Below are positions 19,387 through 29,372 of a DNA stretch of 64,000 nt, piece after piece (within the stretch, counting starts at the first letter, position 1; each line of letters starts with the position of its first letter). The notes under the pieces were generated by a model that was given only the letters and a program-made list of their open reading frames with translations, did no database searches and had not been told where the DNA came from. This DNA is from Phymatolithon calcareum. Lineage: Eukaryota; Rhodophyta; Florideophyceae; Hapalidiales. The DNA lies in NCBI GenBank assembly GCA_977006965.1, contig OZ345359.1, positions 2,356,001 through 2,420,000 on the forward strand, read 5' to 3'. The translations under genes and the position numbers were made by a program.

Positions 19387-22300
19387 TTCTGCGGAAAGTT
19401 GATTTAAATTGACTTCAGCGCGTCTGTGACTAATTCTGACTTCTGGGGGTAGCAAATGTACACTTCTTGGTTTCATCGAATTGCGCGGTTTAATTATGGA
19501 TCGTGCGGCTTCCATGGTCAAGGGTACCCCTTGATGCGTCACGAGATATGATTCCGTTATGCCTTGACGACCAAGCTCGCCGGCTTTCTCGTTCCCAGGT
19601 ATCCCACAGTAGCTGGGAACGGAAATCGCCTCGATGTTGACGTTGTCCTCCATCAATGCCTCGATGGCTTCCCATAGCTTCCTTATCATTCCATCCGAGG
19701 CCGTCCGGCCAATGCATCCAGACAGCTCCTACTATCGGTAAACCACCGAATGTGTTGTCCGCCATCGAATTGCAGTTGTTGTACGGCTTTGAAAGCTCGG
19801 ACCGCCGCGAATACCTCGGCGTTGAAGGATGAGCCGATCGCTCCGGTGCTCATGCCAGTTTCCTTCAGTACGTTGTCCCCGCGTAAGATCAAGATACCTG
19901 CGCCGCCGACCTGGCTGGGGATGCTTCGGTACATATCGAGAGTGTCGCCGTCCTCGTCGCAGATGTTGACTCGCATCTGGGAGTCAGTGGGGGACGTCTG
20001 ATACGCGTGTTAGTCCCCTTCGTCGTATATCAACAGAATGTCCGGTTATTTCCTGTGTCGAGATTCAAACTTTTGGACGGCTGGGTGACCTCTGTGTTGA
20101 GCGACGTGAAGCGTCCTGATGTACCATTCTTCGTCCCATCGGACAGAAACTCTTTCTTTTTCGGCTAGGCTCTGCAGGGCTGTTTCCGGTTTTGCACCAA
20201 CACTGCTATCCGTCTATATTTCCATGTCCACCGGGTGCTCCGTATTCCTTTCCCCAATGAACCTTCTCGCTGTCGCGAGTTTTTCCGCCTCGTCGGCCAG
20301 TGCGGAGATTGGCGTGTGGAGAATTGACAGTCGGCCCGCCGAGCGGTCTTTTGGTATGGGAATGTAAATACTGCCCTGCGGCCATGCCAGAATTCCTTTG
20401 GATACCAGGAGTTCGGCGCTGGCGTTGCGCCATGACCTTATTTGCCGTTCTGACGGTTTGATGCGCTCATTCGTTGCTCGTACCACCGGTGACCTCCGGT
20501 CTATACGAAGAGTCTTTCTATTACCAGAGCCCTATCCTGTTCGCCAATTTCCCTCAGGTTTCGAATACCCGTCAGTTTCCGTAAGTTAGCAGTTTTTGTT
20601 GCCTTCAGAAAACCACGGGAAACACGAGCTGCCTCATTTCGAGAGACCTCCACTTGCAGAGTATGGGTCTCAAAACCATGCAAATCGTATGCATGTGCAC
20701 CGTAAAGTGCGACCGGTTCGCAGTAGCTCTTCCGGAATGCCTCCATTGTAACCTCGTCCGCTACCCAACTCGTTCCTTTCAGCGCACGCATGAAGCTAGT
20801 CTTAGCCTTCAGTTTCTGAGAGATTTCTATGCAGTGTTTTTTGAATCTTAGCCGTTGGTAGAAATGCTCTCCCAGAGATTTTTAGTCCGTCTTTGCTTCG
20901 ATCGTCCTTTGGACGTCTTCCGCCAGCCGCCAAAACCTAATACTTTTCATTTCGTTGCGTTGACTGTGATTCGAAGTTTCTTGCAAAACCTGTATAGGTC
21001 CCTTGCAGATTGGTTTAGTTTCTCGGTGACTTCATCCCGTTTGTTACCACTCGCATGGAAGCTTGTGTTATCGGCAAAGCTAAACTGTTCCACATCCTCG
21101 ACTTTGAAATCCAGATCCAGAATGTACAGGTTCCAAAGGCTTGGCGACAGAGAGCTGCCTTGTGGAAAGCCGCATCCAAGTACCCGTGATCTACCGACCG
21201 TCCCGCTGAAAGAGCCTCTAGCTAGGTGGTCAGTCAAACAGGCGCGCATCCAACATAGAATATTGGAGGGACAGCCGAGGTTTCCCATTTTCGTCAGGAG
21301 TGCAGGAATATCCACACCGTCGTACGCTGCGCTGAAGTCGACGAAAAGGGAAGCGCACTTCTGCAGGCGGGAGAGGGAATCTGCGGCGCGTTGAGCCATG
21401 TCCGCGATGTATTCCTGAGAGCCTCGAAACCTCCGAAATCCTGCTTGAGTCGAAGGTAGCTGCGACTCGAGCCGCGCCGTGAGGCGTAGTCCAACGAGCC
21501 GTTCGGCAACTCTGTTGACTGGGGAGGACAAAGATATGGGCCGAAGTATCGTAGGGTCGTTCGGTTTGGGTATTCCGAGAAGAAGAACCTCTCGCCATTC
21601 CAAATATCACCTTCTCGCCAGCTTCGATTCACGAGGTCAAGAAGACAGCTAGTTGCGAATAAAGAGATTCTGCGATGAAATTCGACTTCAATCTTCTCAA
21701 GGCCGGTTGCGGTATGACTCGTCATAGCTCTATGACAGCAGATAATTCTCGCATTGGAAATTCAGGTTCGTTGTCAAGTGAACCGCGAACATTTCTGACA
21801 ACTGCCAGGTACTGAAACTTCCACCTAAGGACTTGTTCTTTGTTCCTGTTGTGTTTCTTTGAAGCGCAGCCCCTGATTATGTCATCAGACAGTGCTTGAT
21901 CAGACTTTTGGCAGTCCCGTACAATCGTTTCTTTAGGACGTCGTTTTCCTTTCATGGCAGCTAGACGTTTCCATCATCCTCGGTCTGTTTGTGCCTCGTT
22001 GGTGTGCTTGGACCAAGGATCACGTTTGGCAGCCGCAATAACGCCGTCCGTGTTCGCTCTGACCTGGGCTAATATGTCAAAATTCTCCGGGGAGGGGTTT
22101 TGCCCATGTGCGATAGCCGCCTGCTTACGCTCCTCCACGGCGTTCGCGGCCGCGTCCGTCCACCACACTTTCCCCCGAAGGTTTCCACGTGGTATTGCAT
22201 GTTTAGCGCCTACAATTATGGCTTTTACAAAGTGTCTGTTGTTTTTGTCGATACTGTCCTGGTTTCCGGGTAGTTCCAGGAGCACTTCATTGACCTTGTC

Positions 22301-22970
22301 GGAGAAGGCATTCCTGTCGGCTTTCTTAAGAGACCATCGAGCCCTATCGAATCCGTTGTTGACTAAGTGTGTTGACAGTCATCAGGAACGGTCGATGGTC
22401 GCTGAATGTCACAGGAAATACTTCCCACTGTCAATCCGCTACCGATTGCGCAGGGATTGCAACAATATCTGCTGCTGATTTTCCATGTCTGGTTTCCCGA
22501 GTCGTGGTGCCGTCGATAAGGACGATGCGGTCCTTACTTTCCAGATAATTTTCAAAAGGTTGGGATGAGTTTGGTTCGAATTTGTATGGGTCCCAGGGCC
22601 CATGGAGTTTGCAACCTCCAATGAGTAAGGAGTCTTCCGGTATCAGCTTCGACCATTGACAACTCGTTGTCGAGTTCGGGGACGCATAGAAGTGCGGGAT
22701 TAGGATTGAGCGGCGTTCCTGGTAGATGCGAACATCGAGCTCGGCGTCTTCGAACTATTCGCCAGTTACAGTCCTACGATACGTTACCGGCAGGCCGATG
22801 CGTGCGTGTCGTACAGACAGGGCTAATCCGATGTTTATCATTGGATTTGAGTCGTGCTCTGTTGAACTCGCGACCTGTGTCGGTTGCTTCAAGGCACCTA
22901 CAACCGTAAGCTGCAACTCCTATATTGAGCTTCACGCAAAGTGCAAACCAACCTTTGAAACTGCACAAGC
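19382..22970 (-). mobile_element. non-LTR retrotransposon (APE endonuclease-RT-RNase H), 5' and central part
   Basis: Minus-strand LINE with many frame breaks. Order of blocks: end of an APE-type endonuclease near 22400 (TFSDHRPFL, the SDH motif); a lysine/arginine-rich linker (22285-21722); reverse transcriptase at 21603-20947 with RPISLSSPVNR, FVDFSAAYDGV, GFPQGSSLSPSLWNLY and FADNTSF; post-RT region at 20791-20214; RNase H at 19976-19382 with FTDSRSCLDAL and then SYCGIPGNEKAGELGRQG. The RT catalytic box reads FADN instead of (Y/F)ADD, so the copy is inactive. The coding sequence continues at 12145. The element is of the RNase H-bearing I/Jockey-like kind; the exact clade is not decided. 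The 5' end is not sharply defined. Confidence 0.85.
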
Positions 22971-24470
22971 GTATTTGTTGATTTGAATGTAGCCCAAAAG
23001 CGGAAGAATTTTTCCTGCAAGACTACCCAGGAGCACGTTTGCTTCCTGAGGCATTTGCCGCTGTCAAGAGGTTTCTGAATTCTGTTCAATTTGTAGCACG
23101 CATGCGAAATATGTAATGCGTGAGCGAAGCTGACCGTTTTGATATTGCAGCGTCCCAAATCAGGGTCACTGCAGATATCGCCAAACTAGTACTTAAGATA
23201 TAGAATCGAATATTTCAGTAAACGGGAGCAAGTATCTGATTGAAGCGAAAATCCTCACACACCCCTTCAGCCAACAGTGCGTATGTCATTACCCCGCCTC
23301 AGAGTGATGTACCATCATCCCTATCTGCCCGGTTTACAATTCCAAAGCCGGAGATTCGTGGAGTGTCATCTTTGTGGCGCAACCAGGTCTCCAACAGCAG
23401 CAAAAGCTCTGCTTTCGTCGTGTCAGCTGGCTTCGCAAATTGAGCAGTTCGCCCCTATTTCCGGACTGATCGGCAATTGAGCTGGAGGATACGAAGAGGC
23501 CCTGGGTTCCTTCCACGTTTCCAGAGAGAATTAGAAGGAGAGAGAGCCCCTTCAATCGTCCGTGGAGGAGGAGGGAGCCGTTGTGCGCCAAAATCGGCCA
23601 TTATGACAAATCGCTTCCGTATTCAAAATCGAACAATGTTCTGATCTGGGTTCCATTTTGTCCATGAAGCGTTCGTTAACGCTTCGTGTTCCACTCACAC
23701 TGCGGGGAAGCGGAACCTGCCAGCATGCGACCGATCGCGTCTTTAATAAGGGCGAGCGGCGAGCGATTGCACTCCATGCCAAAAGTGGGGGCACTACCGA
23801 CACTAGACTAATAGTAAGTTGAGTGTTAGTCAGTGTCCGCGATAAATCCTTTGGTTATGCTTGGAAGTACCGTTAGCGCTACAGCTAATCGGGCTCAAGA
23901 TCGGATCCTTAACACTGATTGGCACTGTGCGGTTATCTAAATGGAGCCTTGCTTTAGACAACAACCGACTCGCCTACCTTACCGTATGGCCGTACAGCGC
24001 ACAATAATTCGTAGTTCAAAAACCTACGATACGTAGAAGAAGAGCACTTCGCATGTACGGATTAGGTCCATACATATTGCAAGAATGGAAATCTGTATTG
24101 CAATCCATCAGATCACAGTAATCCCAGATTGATATTGTGTATTGCAATACCTTACAATTAATTTCAACGGAGATCTTCTAAGCCGGCATCTAAAAAGGGC
24201 CAACTGTTCAAATTAGCAGGGAATTGGGCATGGATAGCTTACTAGCCATGAGAAAAGCTCCTGTAGATTTAAGAAATAGACTTTCGGTCGAAGTGCAGAA
24301 GAAAGAAAAACCCAAAAGTCTTCCAAGCGTAAGAAAACTTCCTCTTTTGGCTATGCATTGGAGACAATTCTTCCGGAAAATCATCATACCGGCACGAATG
24401 TTCGTGTGAAGACCTAATTTAATCAGAGCATAAAGCAGAAAAGCTCGGAGCACTAGCGTCTCTCGGATCA
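22971..24470. other. intergenic, decayed repeat sequence
   Basis: Possibly the degraded 5' part of the LINE at its left edge. A cluster of ATTGCAAT-type strings at 24070-24150 resembles the subterminal repeats seen beside hAT-like sequences near 60100-60720. No gene is supported. Confidence 0.35.
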
Positions 24471-24593
24471 TATCGCAGACGAGGTGGCGACGGATGCTGC
24501 GGCTAAGGCATTGACCGCCACACCGGGTCGCGACTTCGGCCTCGCTGAGGGAAACACAGTTCGTCGGATTTATGACGCACTGAAAGTCATGTG

Positions 24594-25580
24594 CATGGAT
24601 TGGGAGTAATATACTGCTATTGCCATATATTGAAATATACTGCTATTGATACGTTATGGAACACGAGGTCTGTATAGCAAGACGTATTGAAAGATTCGAG
24701 TGGCACATCTGTAAACAGAATTGATACGTTCTTGTGTGCGTTTCTAGACATAACATGGTGCTTTTGTTCCGTTGCAAGGATATTACGACATTGAGTCAAA
24801 CAAACTGGCATTGCTCCTCGCATTCAGTCATCCACTTCTGTTGGTGCCGTCCGCTTCGAAAAAATGGCCCCGAAACCCAAACTAGAGTCTATCGTCAAAA
24901 CGCTCATGACAAAACAAGCCGATACCGTTAAAGACAGTTCATCGCTGAAAAGCACCAACATCACGCGACACAACGTGCCTTGTTTTGTTTATTCATGGCC
25001 GCGTGAGTACCGCTGCAGAAACGACCCCCCTGCTGTTACTTTTGCGAAAGGCTCTGGATGGCATAACCTTTATTCCCATCTATTGCCTTGTGTTGCGGGC
25101 GGAAATGAGCCGAAACTGATAGAGATGTATCGCACTTGCGTTGAAGAAGAAGGAACTTGAGACGCTCATTGCGATATCTCGTCGTCGTGAACCTGCTCAG
25201 ACCTACATGGATTTGAAATTTATTCTTGGTTCTTCTGCCGAAATCTAACGACTGTTTTCACTTGCCGGTGGCATCCTTGCGGATAATAGGCAGCGAATTA
25301 CTCCTCTGCTCTTCGAGTCTTTTCAATTCTTGAAAGTCAATAGATGTTACTGGGATTTTCAAACAGTCGTTTCTGCGATGGCCGATGTCAATAGCGCTCG
25401 AGCTGCTGAACGTGCTGGGGAGGATGCTGAGCAGCAAGTTTTATTAGATATGTAACCATGTTTTTGTAAAAGGTATTTCAATACCAATAGACTTATTGGT
25501 TCACGTTCTGCTTTTGCAATTGCTCTTCCGGCTAGGCGTTGCCTGCCAATACAATAGCAATATATTACTCCCAATCCCTG
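24594..25580 (+). mobile_element. non-autonomous hAT transposon with TIRs and 8-bp target duplication
   Basis: 987 bp. The ends form 29-bp inverted repeats (24594-24622 and 25552-25580) matching at 27 positions; the outer end of the right copy reads CAGGGATTGGGAGTAATAT. They are flanked by 8-bp duplications GTCATGTG and GTCATTTG (one change). An 8-bp duplication and CAGGG-type ends are diagnostic of hAT. Inside, a BED-finger N terminus of a transposase (24864-25160) passes almost directly into its C terminus (about 25150-25455, YMDLKFILGSSAEI then RLFSLA), so the catalytic core is deleted. In the C-terminal block the conserved Glu codon of AE(I/V)ERL is a TAA stop. Confidence 0.88.
24864..25455 (+). 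pseudogene. deleted hAT transposase inside the element
   Basis: Starts MAPKPKLESIVK at 24864. A degenerate BED finger includes GSGWHNLYSHLLPC. The frame shifts near 25150 into KKKELETLIAISRRR, then YMDLKFILGS, ITPLLFESFQFLKVNR and YWD, collinear with the end of the 665-residue transposase at 60805. The central RNase H-like fold is absent. Confidence 0.7.
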
Positions 25581-25679
25581 GTCATTTGTGCCGTCGGTAC
25601 GGTCTCGCGCACAGGTAATTCGCTCAGTTGGGTAGGCATTTCAGGCATTTGCGGCAGTCATCGTTCTTCAAATATCCCC

Positions 25680-26775
25680 GCAATTTCACCGAGTGTCACG
25701 CTGCTCAATAAGGTTATGACTGAATCGCGCGAAGCTCATACCACTCTTCTTGGAGGAGACGTTGTTTGCGCGAAGTTGCAAACGCCCTCACCGCCTTCCA
25801 TGCGAATCAGAGGCCGAGACGTGCAGGTGCGCCAAAGCTCATTGGGTTGCCAAGGAAAGCCATTACAACGTCGACAAGGAGAATCCGACCGTCACTGTGC
25901 CCTGGCCTGTGAACTCCATCAAAACGGATGAACTGCATGGCAGCGAGATGCCTAGGAATTCGGAAACCGAGAGTGACTTTGGCTGTGAGCAAATGGATAC
26001 CACACGTCAAACACTCCTCCAGGTGTCTACGAGATCGGGAGAGGTGGAAGAGTATACACAATCAGCGCAGAGGGCTTTTCCGGAATTCGGCGCCAATCCC
26101 CGGAGATTTCTGCGAACCGCTACATGTCATTCGCGTAGACCCTGTCCAAGTGACCATCGGGTCCACTGCTCGTATCAAGCTTAACCGGACGATGAACCGT
26201 ATTTAGGGCACCAGATTGTTCGCTGCCGTTGAATACTCCGATAATTATGTTTCAGCTAAAGAATATTGCTGCGAGTCCTTGGAGCGGCATACGGAAAATG
26301 TGGAGAAGAGCCGAGTTTTTGGAGTTTATAAGGAGGCGCTATGCCAACTGAGCAAGGTGACTCATCCAATTCCAGGTGAAGCAAGGGCATTCGCAACCAC
26401 GAAGTACGAGAACCTTAAAAAGTTGATCCCAGAGCAAATGTGGGAAGACAGGCAGCGACGAAGATTTGCACGTTTTCGCGCGCGTTAAAGAACTTTTGCA
26501 CAACATGGAGCCAAGAATCGCGTTTGGAGAAGAACTCGAGTTGTTGAGGATGGAGCGCAGAAAGATGAAACGGATAAGGAAGACGAAACTTTATATGCAA
26601 CGAAGAGTTGTTTTTCTCGACGCAATTATGGTTCGCCACGGGCGGCGGGGTCCATGCCCTCAAAAGCGCCTCTTGCCCTCGCTGGCCCTGATGGTTCCTG
26701 TTACTGTCATTGACGAGTTGAAAACATCTATGAGTTGTCACTCGTGCAGTTTTCGGCTGAGAGAAGACAAAGTTT
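25680..26775 (+). pseudogene. Fanzor-like (eukaryotic TnpB homologue) pseudogene
   Basis: Plus-strand coding relic spread over three frames. A RuvC-I-like block HVIRVDPVQVTI lies near 26122-26158 (frame then stopped by TAG at about 26203). Downstream come an SAKEYCCES segment, a WEDRQRRRFARFRAR helix (26216-26488), and after a frameshift VVFLDAIMVRHGRRGP, PQKRLL and TVIDELKTSMSCHSC (about 26600-26750). The last block matches the (V/I)DE-(F/Y)-(R/K)TS-x-x-C-x-x-C signature joining the RuvC core to the zinc ribbon in TnpB and Fanzor proteins, which are RNA-guided DNA nucleases carried by transposons. The second zinc Cys pair and the final RuvC Asp are not found before the minus-strand family X ORF, so the gene is truncated as well as frameshifted. 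The N-terminal limit is uncertain. Confidence 0.65.
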
Positions 26776-26979
26776 CAAGAGTTTTTTATTCAAGTTTATT
26801 TAAAAGCCAGACAGACTTCCGAAGATATGGGCGAGGCTTCCTCTGATGCTACCTACCTTTGTGCAGCTCACGAAACGCCCACTAGAATCGCGGACGGGAA
26901 AACTCAGGATTCAAAGTAGTCCTATCTCAGTCCTCTACAGGATTGCTGGTGCTTGGACTCGACCGCTTTTTGCCTTGCC

Positions 26980-27510
26980 TTATACGAATAAATACAGGCC
27001 TTCTTCGTTCTCCATGCGTTCTCTAAGTGTCTTGCTAAATTGTAAGAGCTCGTCTAGCGCCTTTTCTGCTTCTAGTCGTTTTTCTTCTTCTAGGTCGTAC
27101 CCTGCCAGCGTGCTTTCAAAGGTCTTCATATGCTCTCTGGCTCTTGTGCCGAATTCTTCGGCCATACTTGTTGTTGACACCTGTGGGAGTCTTCCGCAGG
27201 CATACTGCAGTGCGAGTTGTCTGTGCTTCACCTTGGGGAACTTGAGTATTGCTGGCAATTCACTTGTCTTATCGAATGGAATCTTCCTTTTCCGCTTCGA
27301 TTCTAGGCGGTCTCCTTCCATTGCCAGAAATTTATATCGGAATGTTTGTGAAGACTGGTTTGTTTGGATATGCTTTACAGCTTCACCAAACGGCCCTCTG
27401 GCTTCCATCGCGGCGATATCTTTCCTTGTGTACTGCAATTCATGGTTGCTTCTGCTTTCGGGCACTTCATTTGGATACATACGTTCCTTCTCCTTGTTCC
27501 TTCTCAGCAT
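26980..27510 (-). CDS. family X repeat-borne protein, copy 2
   Basis: 176 residues, the best-preserved copy of the family also seen at 8756-9241 and 39474-39719. Shared blocks are LESKRKRKIPFDKTSELP, AILKFPKVKHRQLALQYA, GRLPQVSTTSMAEEFG and a long acidic/basic C-terminal helix ending ERMENEEGLY. No known domain is recognised. It faces the Fanzor-like pseudogene tail to tail. Conservation of an open frame in two copies while neighbouring elements are broken suggests recent mobility or selection. The Met at the 5' end was chosen as the longest frame; the conserved part begins around residue 30. Confidence 0.5.
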   Translation of the reverse strand: MLRRNKEKERMYPNEVPESRSNHELQYTRKDIAAMEARGPFGEAVKHIQTNQSSQTFRYKFLAMEGDRLESKRKRKIPFDKTSELPAILKFPKVKHRQLALQYACGRLPQVSTTSMAEEFGTRAREHMKTFESTLAGYDLEEEKRLEAEKALDELLQFSKTLRERMENEEGLYLFV

Positions 27511-29372
27511 TTTAAAGGTTCAAGAGTGTTCCGTCAACCGAGCGGACTTGGACGGCGCTTGAACAGTGAAGAAGATCAACCGCGACGCAATGCTGCAGGG
27601 AATATCGGGACTTGCGGACTTAAAGAGCTTCTGGGATTCCCACGTCCTCCCCATCTGACAAGGACCGGCTCCATTGCGTTCTAGATATTATTTCTGTAGG
27701 CCATACTTTTCTGATCATTACACCGTCGAGGGCACCAGTACCCTCTGCGGATCACTGGCACTTTCGGCCACGATACTGCACATTTGTACCTCATCGGAGC
27801 AAAAAGCATCTGCAAATGTCATAAAGAAATTTATTTGGTTTCGGAATCTGAAAAGTTAATTAAGGACTGTCTTTAACCCTTTACCACAACTACAACCATT
27901 TCCAGATCGTCGATGAAAAGTTTCTACAATTTCAAGGTACGCAGAAGAACGTTTATCAAACCATCGAAGCAGGGACGAAGACGAATGTCTTATTCGTCGA
28001 AAAGCAAAGACACACGACGAACCAAGTGTACAGTACGGTTTCATTATAGCACGGTTTCAAACGGTGCCATGGTCAAACCGTACACGTTGAAACGGATCAT
28101 CGTGAGACCAACCGGACCGTTTGGCCGCACGATGATCCGTTTCAATGTGTAACCTCCATCTTATGCAGCCCTCAGCGACGGCCAAAAGAGCCGGTCCAGC
28201 AGTGACCAACAGCGAACCGAAATCCAATGTATCGAATGATTCCGAGCTCAAGATCATACCACCTGCAACCCTCGAGCTCGTGCGTGACGAACTCCATTTC
28301 GACGAGGTCGGGAGTTTCTGTTGTCAATGTTCCGATTGCCTCCTCCTATGTTTGGAGGGACTTCGCGGTCTTTTATAGACACTAACTGGCATTCTAGATT
28401 CTTCCAGCAACTTCATAAATTATGTAATATGCGCTATAACACGTCAACACTTACGATTGTCTGACAAATCTGACATGTGTTTGTCACACCCTGCATCTCT
28501 GTTCTTCCTTGTCGTGAAGGAAGATGATGTGTTTTGTTGGAGTGAAGTCTCCCCCTTCTACTTTTCTTTTACATGCAGTGGCTAAGCTACTATTTGTACT
28601 GTCTATACTAGATCGGTCTTTCTTGTCATACGCCTCTAACATGGTGAACCGAGGGACCTCACGCTCCATTCTTGCGCCGCTTCAGTTTCGGTTCGCAGCT
28701 TCTTATGGACCGCTTCTCGGCGCATTTTTGCCCCTGTATGGACCTATGCGGTGCTGTATCGGTCAGAAACCTAGGTGCTGCCCTGCAAGTTCTGTCTCCG
28801 TCCGCTCGACCGAATCGAGCAATTGTTTCTTTTGCTCTCCGGCGCTCCCATCCCATTTTGTACCTGCAGATTAGTTTAGGGAATAGGACGTCCAGGGGTT
28901 GACCAGGTCGAACTCTGGATGGAGCTCAGATGCGCTGCGTCAGGCCCGGCAGCATTTATCGGATGCAATTTCCACGAGGGCTCCACCCACTGACCGTACA
29001 TTACCAGCAAAGCTCTATTGCGTCCACTAGAGTACTGAAGTTCTGGCACCTAGCAGAGATCGAGATAATAGAATAGAAACTAAAGGCTTTTGTAAAACGT
29101 CTTGTTCCGGATAGAACTTCCCCATTCTCAAAGCTGCCAAAACCTCCTTTTGAGGACAGGTGTCCCTACTCTGCGCCACGTGGTCAACGCATCACACGAA
29201 AATTCATTTTATGCACCAATCGTCCTATGACAATGGTTGCACACGTCTTGATCTCTCACTCGCGCCGCCAATCTACTTTTCTTCTTCTTCGCGCCGTATT
29301 CAATACGAATCGATTTTCGGCGGTAAAGAACCTAGGACTCAGTGTCAAGGTCGAATTAGGACAACGTCCAAG
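27511..29372. other. intergenic with inverted repeat
   Basis: No gene supported; small ORFs on both strands lack domains. Contains the inverted repeat at 28081-28151 and, at its right end, the leader of the 29373 gene. Confidence 0.4.
28081..28151. repeat. 24-bp inverted repeat
   Basis: Arms 28081-28104 and 28128-28151 pair at 23 of 24 positions (core GAAACGGATCATCGTG against CACGATGATCCGTTTC) around a 23-nt loop. Could be a small foldback element or a structured transcript. Confidence 0.85.

Larger units (their letters stand above)
24475..25640 (+). pseudogene. DP/E2F-type winged-helix fragment, interrupted by a hAT element
   Basis: Two segments (24475-24593 and 25589-25640) read together as an E2F/DP DNA-binding domain. 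The first contains SDHIADEVATDAAAK and ends NTVRRIYDALKVM; the second continues in frame with CAVGTVSRTGNSLSWVG. The RRIYDAL-(N/K)-V block and the terminal W-(I/V)-G are hallmarks of the DP partner of E2F cell-cycle factors. The frame has a stop just before the domain and no continuation into a DP dimerisation region is visible on the right, where Fanzor-like sequence begins. It is therefore a broken copy, and a functional DP gene is expected elsewhere. An ancestral functional locus destroyed by insertion is an alternative. Confidence 0.65.

Noticed and set aside
24208-24471. 87-codon minus-strand frame sharing HTNIRAG with a frame at 8551-8793
   Set aside because: Seven residues in unrelated contexts; likely chance.
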